Part shown: piece by piece, positions 1-15,100 of the stretch
Numbering within the stretch: position 1 is the stretch's first letter
How the letters are laid out: each line of letters begins with the position of its first letter
Assembly: GCF_037126465.1 (NCBI RefSeq)
Contig: NC_088206.1
Span: 53,548,841 to 53,612,840, forward strand
Source: Ornithodoros turicata
Lineage: Eukaryota; Arthropoda; Arachnida; Ixodida; Argasidae
DNA length: 64,000 nucleotides
Direction: 5' to 3'
Notes under the pieces: model-generated
What the model was told of the DNA's origin: nothing
The model's database searches: none
The model's input: the letters and a program-made list of their open reading frames with translations, nothing else
Translations under genes and position numbers: made by a program

Positions 1-185
1 TATTGCTCTCTTCTCCAACAAACTCTCCAATTCTCTAACAAACGTCGGGATGATTCCGTATACTAGTTCCATTTTTAAAAAGGCTCCTTAAAAACTCTAA
101 TAAATACACGGATGAAAAGTACAACAAGTAGTATCACTACACATAACCAAGTCACATAAATCACGGTGAAAGTCAGCACACCCAC

Positions 186-3100
186 CTCTTTATTTGTCCG
201 TCGATAGAGTCGTGGAATGTCGTTGACAAGCTTCAAGTGGGAACAACAAGTTCTGGCTGTATCATTCACAATTCGCTTTGAGATATTTGGCTCTAGTTCC
301 TTTAGGGCGATGCTGCATTCTGATATACTCTCTGTAAAATGTAGTAGCAATTTCATTCTACGTTACTGTACAAGAACTGGTGGTGTTACATAAATTAGTA
401 TAACACTGATAGTCGTCGTTGCCATGATATTTCAGCAAGAACAAGCTCATCAACATTCACTCCTCAGTTTACATGTTATGCGAGGCCTTCCAAAAGGGAT
501 ATACCTAACTTGCTCAGAAAAAGCAAGAAAATGCGATTTTTTTTTTCATGTTAGCACAGCGAAGCAACTGTGGCTATGAGCAGCATACAGATGTGGATAG
601 ATTGAGAGATGACAGCAGGAAGGAGTGGGAGAGAAGGGGGGTCAGTATACATCCTGGGCCAACTGCAGGGGGAACTGTGCCGACATTCTCGAAAGTCTTT
701 GGAAAACCGAGGGAAAACCTCAGACAGCACAGCCGGTGGTAGGATTCGGTTTTTACCCTAAGTGATAATGATGCATATCAGGGGTTAAAAACAGGTTTTA
801 CCAGGTTTAACCCTAAAATACAAGGGCCTAATGATATTCCACAGCATTTCTCACATCACTGGTATTGGCTTCTTTGGCATGTGCTAAAGCATGGGAAGGG
901 ATTCCAATGGCGTTTGAGAACCCTGATGAGTTCTAGCTCACCAGAATGGCTACATATTCATTACTCGTGAACAGACTGAAAGTACTTTAGAGTGTTTGGT
1001 ACTTATTTAGGCAGCAAGAAAATGTTCCGCAAGAAGGTCATATCGATGCAGCATGTTACCTTCTAGTGCATTGAAACATGTGAAACCTTGACGTTGAAGC
1101 TTTGGTTTGATTATGCTGGTGAACAGGTACATCACCTGCAATAGAAAAACACGAAAAAAAAAAGGTAAAAAAAATTTTACAAGACCTTGATACGCACACG
1201 GTCACAGTGTACCTTGTTACTGTTACGTACCTGAGACTACTTAAGCCTATTACTGAGACTATTTAGTAGGGCTTATGGTTTTCGGTGATCATATTTTCCA
1301 AGGTATTACGATGTAGGGTGAAGATAGGTGGCAAAGAGAGGCTATCTTGTTATCTTATGATGCTATAAGCCCAATCAACTTTATACTACAGAAATTTGGT
1401 TTTGCGTTCATTCTTGCAGTGTTTACGGAGTTCTCAATAATCATGATCACCGAAAACTGGGAGCCCTACTTAGAAGTGCTGGTGAACAACATGTGTCTGG
1501 ATAACAGTGCACTAAAACAAACAGAAGGCAAATGAAAGTGGATCTAAATGACCTCCTGACTCGAAATAACCAAACTGACCCGGTTACGTGGAGCAGTGTA
1601 CCAATGTGCTCTTTTGCTCAGCTATCCAGCTGCAAATTACATGTGCATTCGCCTGGTTTACACATGGGAGTGACAGAAGATAAGGAACCACCACAGGGAG
1701 TGCCCTTATCATGATGATGACGAAGAATGCACCGAAGCGTCTCTTCTGTCTGTTCTTTATCTTCCGTCACCCCCCGCATGTGAATAAGGCAGATGAACAC
1801 ATAATTGGCAGCCGGACGGCTGAGCGAAAGAGCGCATTGGTACACTGCTCCACACAGAAATACGTAAACCAGAACCAATTAATTAGTTGAAAAAATCACT
1901 AAGTTTTGACGTAGATTTTTTCCAGGAATATTTTTTGCTGAAGGTCCCGATCGGTAAAACAGAGGTTCTGAAAGCATCAGAAGTAAAATGTAAAAGTTAG
2001 GAGTTTTATAAAATTACTGAGCATATGCAAATGAGCCACACAACTCAGTTCAGTTCATGGACAATGTCTCAGGGATGATGACTGAAAGAAAGCTTTTTGA
2101 TAATGTCACCTGTTTATGAATTATTCAGCAGAACGACCTTCGTGAAACACCCGGTATATGGGCGCAGAACTGTGTTGTGTGCACTCTACTGCTACAGTTA
2201 TGCAGAGAGCATTATCCTAAAAATTATTAGTACAAAATATCAAAGCAAAATAACTGTTACAACTCTTTATATCCATCTTGCCTTTAATGTGCACTTTAGA
2301 GCAATGTCGTAGATGGGCCATTCCACACCAGATGATCCTAACATACCGCTCGACCATCGCCGATATTTTTGTCATGAACACGCACACACACACACTTGCC
2401 ATGAACTAGTCGCATACAGTAACGTGAAGTGGGGTTCACTTAACTCTTAAATGTAATGAGGCGAAGCCCACTTGCAGAATGGCGATAGCGATACCTCGCT
2501 TCAGTACTATTCGAAAAATATTCGAAAATTTCGAATACTGAAAAGAGCATTCGAATAGCATCAGATATTCGTTTCATATTCGAAATTTCGAATATTCACA
2601 CAGCTCCTTTTATCTGATCAATGGAAAACTTGAGGTGTGCTTGAATAGTATTATTTCTAGGGGTGTGCGAATATTCAAGTTCTCGAATTCGAATCGAATA
2701 TCAAACGCTTGAACTATTCGATTCGCGAATCGAATATCCAATATTTGATTTTTCGGATATTCGACTATTCCACGAATATGAAGGACACAACCCGCAAGTG
2801 GGCTTCACCTGATGCTTCCGTGCATGAGGTGAAGCCTGCTTTACGAAATTGCCCTTGCTGCAGGACCAACACAGGCGGGACGGTGTTTAGTTTAAGATAA
2901 CGTTATCCAAAGTTAGTTTTGTAGACATCGTCTGTGAAAGGGGTGGCACGCTCCTCCCACATGCAGTTTAGCGGTGCCGACGAGGGACTTTGATTTGATG
3001 TCTGTGAGGTTGCCTTTAAAAAGTTAGGACTCTTGAATAATGACTACAGCCCACGAACAAGAAGGGTGTCTTAAAGATGTCCTTTATGCCTAAAATTTCA

Positions 3101-6100
3101 GTAGTGCAACTTCCTAGGGTCAGTGCAAAGAAACTAAATGGTGTTCATGGCAAAGCTGAGGCAGGATGCCAATTCGTTTGTTTCACAAATGGCCTGTGGT
3201 TGTCTGAAACAATTACAGCCTCATCCGTATAACATGCTACTACCTGACATAAAATTTTGAAATGAAGGTAACCACTCCAGTACTGCAGTAAGTGTAGGCT
3301 CACCTGAAAAGCAGGAAGCACTCTCATGTAAAATTAAAGAGTAGGGGCTTAAACAGAAGAATTGCATGTCTCTCTTGTGACAGTTAATGTCAGAAAAATT
3401 ACACAAAAGCCCTGAGCAACAACATGGAAACTTTTAGTGCGAAAGTCACATATTGTAAATTTTGCACGAATATTCGATATTCGATTCGGTATTTGGAATT
3501 TTTTCCCCCATTCGATTCAATATTCAATTAGACTTAAAATATTCGGATTCGCATACCCCTAATTATTTCTGTATCAAATAATAGCATAACCTTCTGATAG
3601 GAGTGATGGCTGTCGTACCGATAATGACTGTACAGTTCTCATTGAGGATACTATAAAATTTTTTTCTGCCGTCGATATTTGTGGTGTTGGGTACTTGAAG
3701 TATGCCTGAGTACTTTTACCTCAGTGTGTTAGGTTAGTTACTCAGGAATGATGGTGAATGGTATCAACTAAAATATAATACGTACAGTAAACCCTCGTTA
3801 ACTCGAACTCGCTTATCTCGAAATATCGGTTATCTCGAATATTTTTTGCGTCCCGATCCATGTCCCAATGTTTCCTATATATATTTGCCCTTTTAAGTCT
3901 AAGCTTTTTTTGCCCGAGTACGGATATCTCGAAATCCCATCACGGGTAGGTCTGCGTACCTACGGCTGATAACGTACATTCTTCGGTCCCCCCAGGCTAG
4001 GTCAAGGTCAAAGCCTTTCAGTCCTAGTGACTCACGCCTCACGCGCCGCTAGCTGTGGCAGGCAGACAGCACTCCCCTTTCCACCCAATGTCACTCCTCC
4101 TCCTCCTCCTTTGCATTCGTCCGAGTATCTCTCGTTTTGTTCTTCGCGGCGCCATGATGGATGAACAACGCACATGAAAGTCCCTGACTTTGGAGCGGAA
4201 GGTGGCACTTATCAAAGGCCTGGTAGCAAGTTCATCAAGCCAGTAGCATGAACTGTTTCATTCATGCGGGTTTCCGGTCTTCCACCGCCGTACCGGAGCC
4301 AGCAGACCACTTCAGTGGCTGTGATGAATTGTGCAACGACATGATGCGCCTCACATGTTTTGGGGAGAGTGACTTAGGACTTCAACATCGAGGACTATGC
4401 GCTTTACGACGGCGATGTTCCAGTAGCGGTGAACTGAGTGATACAGAAATCGTCGAGAGTGGCCGCGGTAGTGACGTGCCGGGAGGAGCGTCTCATGCGT
4501 TGCATTGAAGCGCTTGAAGATGCTTTCTTGTTCACAGACGCAAATGCCAAGCAGATTGCTATTACGGAGTTATTCAGTCTCAGATGATGTTGAAAAATAA
4601 ATGGCTTCGGAATTGTTTACGAGCCCTATTACTGTAGGAACGCTTTTTTTTTTTACGTTTCATAACATAGCGCATTGTGGTAAAATCGTGGCCACATAAT
4701 TTTCGCTGTTCGCTTAACTCGAAACCCCGCTTATCTCGAAATTTTTTCCGGTTTTTACGACTTCGAGTTATCGGGGGTTTACTGTATGTAGTAATGGACT
4801 CTGCTAAGAAGTGCAAATTCAACAGCTTATTTCATACCTTCTCGACTAGTAGGTCGGTGTCACAAGAAAGCAGCACCAATAAAACAGTTTCTGATGCTTC
4901 GTTGTTTGCTTGCCTTGGAGCAGTGAAACTGTCTGTGCTCTCAGGTACTGGGGATGCTTCTTTTCCTTTTTCACCCTGCAAAGGAGAAAGTCACACCTTA
5001 CTGTCACAAACCCTAGTAGCAACGGTTGCACTACACCCCTAAAAGTCATAGAACGGTCCAGTATTTAGGCAGTATGCCTTAGTATGGTTTAGTTGACCGG
5101 TTCTGTATATTGTCCTGCATTGCTCTTTGTTCTGCAGTTTGAGGCAAACGAAAACAAGAGTGTGCCGTGCTGTAACACACTTGCACACCGTTGTATTCTC
5201 GCTTCGCTCTGAGGGATCCCTGCGCTTCGAGGGACCCTTCCAGTAGCTTTGGCAATGCATTGGGCACGCACTCGCTGCGCGTGCACAATGCGTTGCCCAA
5301 GCTACTGGAAGGGTCCCTCAAAGCGCTGGGATCCCTCAGGGCTGAGCCAGAATACAGCGGACAGGCTCACTTACATGAGAAAGAGAGAGAGAGTTCAGTT
5401 TCAGTGTACTATAGCAGAATTATATTAAAAGGTGGTTTTGCTACTTTCTGGAGGACTGAAACTTAGGTTTGCAGATGTCAGCTGCACAGGCCTCTGTTCC
5501 TTGGAAAGTTTTGAATGCTTCTTGAAAACAGTTTTGAAAAGAAGAAAACAAATTTTTAATCTCTGATGTGACCTTTGATGTGGCGTGGTCCACCACTTTA
5601 CATCTGAATTGAAAAAGAACAAGTATATGAAGTGGAAATATGTGGGCCCTCATCCTCCAAGAAAAGCAGAAACGCTTTCTTCAGCAGGCAAGCTCATGGT
5701 AACCTTGTTCTGGGATTGACAAGGCTCTTATTCACCTGGAATTTCTTATCGCTCAAAAGAATATCAAAGCATAGTATATTATTAAACTTTGACAAATGAA
5801 AAACAGAGGCCAACAAGAGGATAAAAATTGCGTTTGATGGCAATTGATGCGAAACAGTGTCAAAATCATATGAAAGAGCAGATTCTAGGGTGAATAGATC
5901 AAGTGAACACGTGATGGCAAGAGGAGCCACTGAGTGCGATGTATTTAGTAGAGGTGCGCGAATCCGAATATCTGATGTCAAATTCAATGGGGAAAAAAAT
6001 GCCGAATAGCAAATCGAATATCAAATATTTGTGTAAATTTTACAATACGTGCCCTTTGCAATAAAAGTTTGCAATTTGTAGCCCATCGCTTTAGTGTAAT

Positions 6101-9100
6101 TTTTCTGTCATTAACTGTCGCAAGCGAGACATCTAAATCTACTGTGGGAAGCTCCTATTCTTTAACTTTACATGATAGTGTTTCCAGCTTTTCAGCTGCA
6201 TCTACATTTACTTGGGCAATTATCTTGATTTCAAAATTTGATGCCATGCAGTGGATGCTACACAGATGACATTGTAATAGTTTCTGAACATCCACAGGTC
6301 ACTTGTGAAAAAAACAAATTGGCATCCTGCCTCAGCTTCGAGATGAAAATCCTTTAGCTTCTTTGCTTTAGTGTGTATGTCTCGCCTGGGGATGTTGGAT
6401 TGCTGAAATTTTGAATGTAACGAATGTCAAAATTCCCTGCCGGTGCCGCTAAAGTGGGAGGGGTGCCGCCCCGTTCTCAGGCGAAGTATACACAATGAAC
6501 TTGGGCTAACGTTATCTCACATTAAACAATAATGGTCCGCCTGTGTTGTGTTGGTCCTGCGGCACTAGCGATTTCGTGAAGCAGACTTCACCTCATGCAG
6601 GGAAATGTCAGGTGGAGTCCACTTTTGGGGTGGTATTGTTCACATTCGTGGAACAGTTAAATATTTGGAAAAACCTAATGTTAGATATTCGATTCACGAA
6701 TCGAATACCTCGAGTGATTGATTTACGATTTCAATTTGAGAACTCGAATATTCGCACATCCCTAATGTCTTGCAATCATGCAAGAAGAAGCGAAAATACC
6801 CTCCAGGGTCTTGAAGAAGTTCTGTTGCGAGTTGCAAACAGTTATTCTTTTGTTCTACTGCAAAGCACCAACGGAAGCAATTCAGGAAATAAGGTGCTCT
6901 GATACGACCAACTTAATTATGAATTACACGTTTTTCTGCTTCTGAAGTGCCCAAAAGTGAGCCTCAAAATTGCATTGCCATTTGCAAATGCAAAGGGAGA
7001 AGGAGAAGGTAAGCAAAGCACCAAAAATGCCCAAACGAGTAGAGTAGTAGTAATGCCATGATCTGCATTTTTTTATTAAAGTTTAGTCCTGCGAAAGTGG
7101 CCATAAGCGTCGTACAGACACGGACAGATGGAGACAGGACAGCAGGAGGAGGGAGTGGAAGGGGGTTAGTATGTGTGCTGGGGAGACTTCAGGAGTAACC
7201 GCGCAACATTTGCTTGAAAAGATTGCTGGGAAACCCAGGACAAACCTCAGCCGGTGGTAGGACTCGAACCCACCATGTCCCAGTCTGCAGAATGACTACG
7301 ACACTATCACCACCGAGCAGATACTTTTATCCACTCGCTGGTCATGCCGTGCAACTAGCCAACGATCACAAGTGACGGGCGGATGTAACAAAGGTGACAA
7401 CACATTTTCGCAGCATGCTGATGTGACCGTACTGCAGCTGTTCCTTTCTCTCTCTCTTTTTTTTTTGTGTGTGTGTGTAAAGTACTGAGTTGTTCCTGAC
7501 ATAAAGTTGTCCCAAATCTAGCAATGTGCACAAAGAATGTAGCAAAAATAGCTCCAGTGGCTCTTACCTGTTTATCCCCTCCGCCTTCGTCACGCAGGAA
7601 CTCAGTCAACCATTGTCGATGCCTGCTCAGAAGCTGAAGCGTGAGCTTCCAGAAGCGATGCGCTAATGGAGTGAGGAACACATTCGGGTTCCAACAGCGT
7701 TGAAGCTGCTCCCACAAGACTTCATAGCAGCTTGTGTGGAACTGTGAACCAGCTGCACGTGACAATGAGACAATTACAGCATGTGCATATATCGTTCACC
7801 AGTTAGGCAGGAGGCGCAGGACTAATGCTGCTCATACGTCACAGAAATTAGGAGACACACCCAAGAACATTGGCTTACCCTTACTGCACTGCAACGGCTG
7901 AAGAAGGCATGCTTCTAACTGAGATGCAATATCTTGGAACCTGCACAGTAACAAATGAGAGTTCTATAACATAAAAAGAGCCATAGTCCATTGCCACTTT
8001 GCCTGCTCTTGCAGCTATTTTGCGTACCTCAGCTGAAAGTACACAGGCAAGTTCCACTTTGCCAAAAATGTCTGATAGGACGGCTGGTTCCGCAACCGGA
8101 TTAACACCTCAGCAGTGCGGCATGCGAGCTCAAATCGGTCCAGGAACTCCATTGTAGAGGAATAACGTGCATGAAACTGGTCAGGGTTCCCTGCAGCGAA
8201 GACCAAAGGGGCTCTTGTCTCCAGAAGCATTGCCAGCTCTGGCCATACTGCATGGCTGAGGAAGTCGTACCCACTGACAGTGGATGTGTCACCCATTCTG
8301 CAAGTAGCAATAAATGATCAAGGGCATTACTGTTGAGGTCACTGAGTCAGTGTGTGTGTCACGATCCTAAAGAGGCCACTGATGCCTACACAGTTACGTC
8401 CAATAAAATAAATGTGCATTTCACTTTGTCACATATGACTGTGTACCAGTCCTCATCAGTTCTAACCACTCTCTCATGTCTCTGGCCTGACTCTGGTAAG
8501 TACTCGACCAAGGAGGGATGCAGTACCGGATTTGTCGAGGAGTGGCTGGCTGCATTTGTACCGTATTTTCACGCGTATTAGCCGCGGCTTATGCGCGATT
8601 TATTTTTTTTCGCGGACGCTCTGCGGCTTATCCGTGGGTGCGGCTTATCTGGTGACTATTTTTCCCTGGTACTTTCCCCATACCCCGGGTTACAAGAAAG
8701 GGCCGACAGTGCCTCATGTTTTTCGGAACAGGACCGCCCTGCCAGTGCACGAACAATACCGAACAGGGGCGGGTCCACTCCACATCCGAGTGAACGAACC
8801 CGTCAATCCACGAAAAAAACGCAACAAGGGCAGAATCCGATCTTAGTAGAACACTAGAACTGACCTCCTTTGTTATACATCATGCCGACACCGGAATGTG
8901 GACAGGGTTTATGGCCTTCCCTACGGTCTCCTTTGTCGGCAGACGCACAGGAAGGGTTCAATACACCTGACATCGGGATAAAACGTGGTCAGCTAAGCGT
9001 CAGTTCTCATTTGACGAGAACAGCAGCATTCGTGGACACGGGCACGGCAGTTAGAGGTGAGGCATGGCTCCAACGCTGAGGCACAGCCACGAAAGCGGCT

Positions 9101-12100
9101 TCAAAGTAAAAGTCGTCGACTTCGCGGACAAGTACGGGAACAGGGCAGCTGGCAGGGAGTACGGCGCTGACAAGCGTTGAGCGTCTCTGTTGATTTTTTA
9201 TGTGCATCACTGGTTTAGCGCACAAAGCAGTCGCGTCGTATTACCCGCGGCTTATCTGCGAGTGCGGCTTATCTGCAAAAACATTTTCAAAATGTATCTA
9301 AAAACGAGTCCTGCGGCTTATCTGCGGTGCGGCTAATACGCGTGAAAATACGGTACTTTTAGCTCCATTCAACAATCGCATATGAGCCCACACATAAATT
9401 ATGTCAAATTGAACAAGTTAAAATCAGTGCAGTCGTTGTTTGTCTTTACTTGTACTGTCCTTCGTCATATTATTGAGTAATAGTTGAAAACAAAAGGAAC
9501 TTATCGAGAAAGAAATGCAGTAATCAGGGTTTGTTCATATGCATAAACGATGTGCAACTTGAAGCAGAGAAAATCTCGACAACATAGAGTGGGTGGTGCT
9601 GGTCGCCATTTCCTAAAACATTAAGCGCTGTTTACTGTGCCTCATAAGTAGGGAGTGACTTTTTCGGGTTAAACCCGATTCCGCCCAGTTATTTCCCCCT
9701 GAACTGACCTCCGACAAATTCGAATTAAACCCGATTTGTCCCCGAATTCCATTCACTATGAAATCCTCGAGTGACGTCGCCAAGTGTAACACGTGAAAGA
9801 ATGGATCACTTACGTTCCCAGAAACACACCCATGTGCGTCACCACTGTCTATGTCTTCGGGGATTAGCGCTGGTAGGTCACATAAAATAAAAAAAAAGGA
9901 GAATGACGGGAAAGGAAAGAACCTAATAGACAGGATGGAGGAACAAAAACAGCGGATAACACCCGAAGGCAAACATCAGATTCCCCCCCCAATCTGAGAA
10001 AGGCATTTAACGCGGAAAAGTCACTCCCCTGTGATGCCGATCTTGAGTGCCTGTGAACTGTATATAATTAAATTGTTAATTCTTCAGACAAGTTAAATGG
10101 CCAGCCCTGTGGCTACAACATGCTGTTCAGTACCCTATGCCCTTCTTTGTTCTCTAAAGAAGCTGTTCCTCTGCAGGGATCGGAACCGGTATTTTTTTCG
10201 GTCCGGTTCGGGTTCGGGTTCAGGCATACTGGTTCGGTTCGGGTTTAGCTCCGCTGAACCGAAATTATCAGCTTGAACCGGTTCAGGTATATCGGTTCGG
10301 TTCGGTTCGGGTTCGGCTCAGGGAGAACCCCCACCCCACCCCCGCACATACACAGACAAAAAAAAATCTGTCAGCGGCCAGGGAATTTACAGGGATTGGA
10401 ACAGTTACTTTTTTCGGCATCGGTTTAACCGGTCCACGGGCAGTAATTTTGCTACATGCAAGCAAGCTTACGCTCATCGTACACGATTGTAAGAGAAAGG
10501 TGTGAGATAACCGTTCAGGTGAGCAAAAAAAAGGTCGGTCATTAGTACAGTTAATTCACCTCTGAACCGATTCCCGAACCGGTAACCGTATCATTTTTTT
10601 TCGGTTCAGTTCCGGTTCGGCTCAGGACAAGCAAAAAAATCGTTCGGGTTCGGTTCGGTTCGGGTTCGTCAGAAAATAACGGTTTTTTCCGGTTTTCGGT
10701 TCGGGTTCAGTTTCGGTTCCGATCCCTGTTCCTCTGTTGTACGCAGTGAAAATATTTGCTCACTGATGGACAAAGTTCCCTCGATACTGATGCGGTCCAG
10801 AATAACAAGACAGAAATACATTGCGATCTCTAGGTTAGGTACCTTATTGCACTGTCTACACGGCATATTTGTCCGAAAAGCAAGTGCACGTATTAGCGAG
10901 ACATAAATACATTGAAAAAGTTTGCCCATGCAAAAGTTTCACACATGCATATGTGATGAGCAACACTGTCGCTGCCCCTTGTCAACCCCGGACAAATCCA
11001 TCACTGCTTCCCTTGTTGCTCACCAGTCGAACGCTTATCGTAGCCAGGCCACAGAAATGAGAAATCCGACAGAAGTGATCGAAGTTCAGTCTGCACCACG
11101 ACGTAGTAGACTATAACGATCATGTCATAGGCATCCCTTCCCAGCGCCACATTTGGAAGCTAGCGGTGGCGCTACTCATCGGCCCGGATATTGCTTCCTC
11201 AACTTCTACAATACAGCTTACCTTAGTATTTTTGTACAAGCGGTGGATATCCCATGGAAGATGTTTCATTCTAAAGTTGATTATCATCATCATTCTACGC
11301 GTTTTCATAGGCGCTGATGCTGTCGTCTGCTACAGTACTTGTATATCCGCTTCTGCGTGTTCAAAATTCAAATTTCCATTGTCCAATCAAAATGTAGATC
11401 TCGCGGGCCAATGAATAGCGCCCCTAGAGGATTGTGCGGACGGGCTCCTCATAGGGTTTGCCGATTATGACATGGTCATTATAATGTAGTAGATCGCGGT
11501 CCACACACTGTGCCCTGAATTCAACCCGGTGCGTGCAGGCGGCTTCAAAATCCGATTAAATTCATTTTCTTATGTTTCAAACTGCTTCAAAATGAAATAC
11601 TGCATAAACGAAGCATTTCAGGCACCCATTATTCCGATTGCCTCTTCAGTTCAACTGTGTTTTTTGTCAGGACGCCACCTTTAAAGTTGTCATTCGTCAG
11701 AGGCAGAAAACCCAACTGAACTCAAAGCAAAACTGCGCCTCACGTTTACGCGCCAGGCGCGAGCCTCGTTCGTCACCGTCGACGGACGCTATAAATGAAA
11801 CAGTGGAGAATAAATATAAATGAAACTTGGAGAATCTAGCTTTCAATTACAAGCTGCTGTTCAGCAAGCACAGTTTAGCGGTGCTTCTGTATTGGCTATA
11901 GAAGGGTAAAAGGTCCAGCAAACCAGAAAGGAAACATGAAGCGAATTGCTTCTGTATCAGTTGTAAAAGGGTAGGAAATCCAGCAAACTCGTAAGGAAAT
12001 ATGAAGCGAAGTGCTTGACAGGAGTACGTAGAAGGTGCTGACTAGCTGGTGCATAACTCTGGTACCGTCCTCTTCGCAGAACCGAAGTGCCTCAAGATGA

Positions 12101-15100
12101 GAGCCGCCGACATTTCGAACAGAGAAGAAGAGCCTCTGTTTGAAATATCGGCGGCTCTCATCCTGAGGCACTTCCCTTGATATTCTGTATAGGTAGAGCC
12201 TGAAGTTTTAAGGTTTAACCCGATTCTTCCACGAATTTTTACCCCTCAATGGAAGGTTGCCCCTTTAGTGTGAAAGCCCATTTTTACCTTGCAAATTACC
12301 CTCACTGAGACGTCTGTAGGAATGCACACTAACTTGTCTGGTAGCAAATGCAGTTACGTCACTGTTTGTACCAAACCAGTACAGTTAGTTTGAGCAAATG
12401 AGCCTGGTCTCTCCCCGAATTCAGCATACTGGAATTGTTTTCACCTGTGTCGCATGAATTTAGAGCACATGTTTATTTACCCGATTTTTGCCTCCCGAAT
12501 TTATATTAAAATATTTCCCGAAAACTTCAGGCTCAATGTATAGGTTGTATGATGCTTGGGTGCATGCCCTCACACAAACCCCTGAAACAGCTGTACCCAC
12601 GAGCTGTAGAGATGGCTGTTTGGATGGCCTTGCATTTTGTTTAGCAAATGATTTTTATTCCTTCGTAACAAACAGTTGATTTTATGGAGAGAATATGAAA
12701 CAAGTACGTTATACTCTGTGGATCAGGAAAAAGTGTTAAATGTCAATTAACACGCAAACCTGCCACAGCGATATAATTTCAGTGATTTTCAATGAATTAC
12801 ACGAGCTTCTTGCATGTGATAAACAGCAATTAAAATTTTTGAAAAAGTCCTTCAGTACCTTTCTCCTACTGGGCCCAGTGGCAGAATGGTCTGTGTTCAA
12901 AATATTGGCGGTCCCTGTCTCAGGCATCTTCTTTAATCAACAATTTGATATCATACACAAAATATTGTATGCAACCATTTCATCGCAGACTAAGAATTTA
13001 CTCGCAGAATTAACACACTCACGTAAATACCCCCCACCCCATGCAGGAGGACAGAAAGACATGTTGACAGAAAGAAGATACTGTTTCCATACCCTGGTGT
13101 ACTGACAGTAACATTTAGAAGACCTTGACACCTGGTGCTGACAAAGAGAACCACCTGACTGTACACTCCTTCCAAACCGGACTCCTGAATCACTTTTTCT
13201 GATACAATCTGAAAAAGAAAACAATGATGATAAAACTAAGAGTGCATACTCATATATGCAGTGAGAAGGCTAGAATGTGTGCGAAAGAGTAGCCCAGGAG
13301 TGCATCCTGGCAAACTGCAACCCATACAGGCCAGGCCTCGTGGTCTTGTATTTTTTGTATTCTCAGTTGAGACACAATAAACATATCAGTATCATTTCAC
13401 TGACCTGTTACAATCACGCTGGTTGTGCACATATGTTCTGAAGAACACTAAAAGACAAAGCTGGCAGAGAGATATTGCTTCGATTTTGAACACTGTCCCT
13501 GTAGTTTCCTGTAGTAGGCACCGTTGCTGATGGGCATTAAAACCAAATCCAGTTACAGGAATTTCACGCGTATAAGCCGCACCGCAGATAAGCCACAGAA
13601 CCCGTTTTTAGGAATGTTTTGAAAATTTTCGGGCAGATAAGCCGCGGGCAATATGACGCGAGTGATTTGTGCGACAAAGGAGACCATAGAGAAGGCCATA
13701 AACCCTGTGGTCCATACTTGGGGGTCGGCATGGTGTACAACAAAGGAGGTCAGTTCTAGTGTTCTACCAAGATTGGATTGTACCCTTGTTAAGTGTTTTT
13801 CATGGGTCGACGGGTCAATGGACTTCCAGAACACATGAATCACTGTCACCACTTTTGTTAAAGCTGCTTGCGGGAAGGCACTAGAAGGGCCAGTCTACTC
13901 GAATGTGGACGTGCATTGTAAGGGCGGTGCTGTTCCAGAGACATTGTCGGCCCTTTCGTTAAAACGTAATCAGATAAGCCACAGCGCACCCGTGAGAAAA
14001 ACAAACCGTGCATAAGCTGTGGCTAATACGCATGATATTACGGTACATTTCTGCTGGCTGTGAATATGGCACTGACGAAAGTCATTACCTTTGCATAACC
14101 GTGTTCTAAGAGCATTTATCTAACCACTGACTAGCAGAAGCTCTATTTCTACAGAGGCTCTTGACTTACAAGATGTTTATCACTGAGAAACCAAAATACA
14201 TAATGAAAAATGCAATTGAACTTCTATGTGCAATAAGCGGACAAGCTGAAAAATGCTGAAACAAGTAACCTCGTCAGGAAATAGAATCTGCTTAACATTG
14301 TAGGTGCCAACAAACATCATGACTGGTGACAGGAAGAGTGCGGCACTAAACGACATAATCCTCAACGGAACAGTCAATGTGACTTAAAAAAATACAATGT
14401 TCACTGCCATGGACTGTGTACACTGCCCATTCCTGTCCTTCCCCCCATACAACATGTTATACAGGGTGTATGCTCCAGTGTGTCCAGAAATTATATTTAA
14501 AGCGAGCGATAAAAGAAAAGCAAGTGGTACTTTTCTGCTACTTGAGTAAGAAACAGGTACTGCTTCACTAGTAGCATCTGTTTCTTAGTCAAGTAGCTGA
14601 AAAGTAGCGCTCATTTCTCTTTTATCGCTTGCTTTAAATAAAATTTATGGACACGTTAGAGCATGCACGCTATATAGTTTGACAGAAATCAACAATGACA
14701 TAAATACTGAGAACAGCCTATGCACAAACATAGAACAAATATTCACATTTTTTCTCCCCCAGGACAGTCATCACCTGCACAAATACTCTACTCAACGAAA
14801 TAAGTGTCCCCTTACATCTCGGAACACAGGTGCCACCACTTTCTTTCGAAACAACTCTTCCATCGACGTGACACGGTCAATTGTGGCACACACATGGAGC
14901 ACTGACGACAACTCTGCCGGATCATCCGCGTTGATGCTCCGCAGAAACGATGCTTCAAGGTGCTGCTGAAGTGCCGACGTCACGACGTCAACTCTCTGCA
15001 TGGTGTTTTAAAGTCAACGAAAAAAAAAAGACTGTTAATACCCAAAATACACCAAAATGAAACCAGCACTGTTGGCCAATATGCTCGGTTAATACCTGTG

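Noticed and set aside
3145..3406. Minus-strand ORFs resembling extra COG2 exons
   Set aside because: They lie inside the hAT MITE at 2658-3561, are repeated in the second copy at 5949-6764, and do not match COG2. The true neighbouring exons are 4838-4975 and 1060-1135.
7265..7315. Possible tRNA gene with A and B boxes
   Set aside because: The B box and A box belong to a SINE head; no cloverleaf acceptor stem closes, and the same body recurs at other sites.
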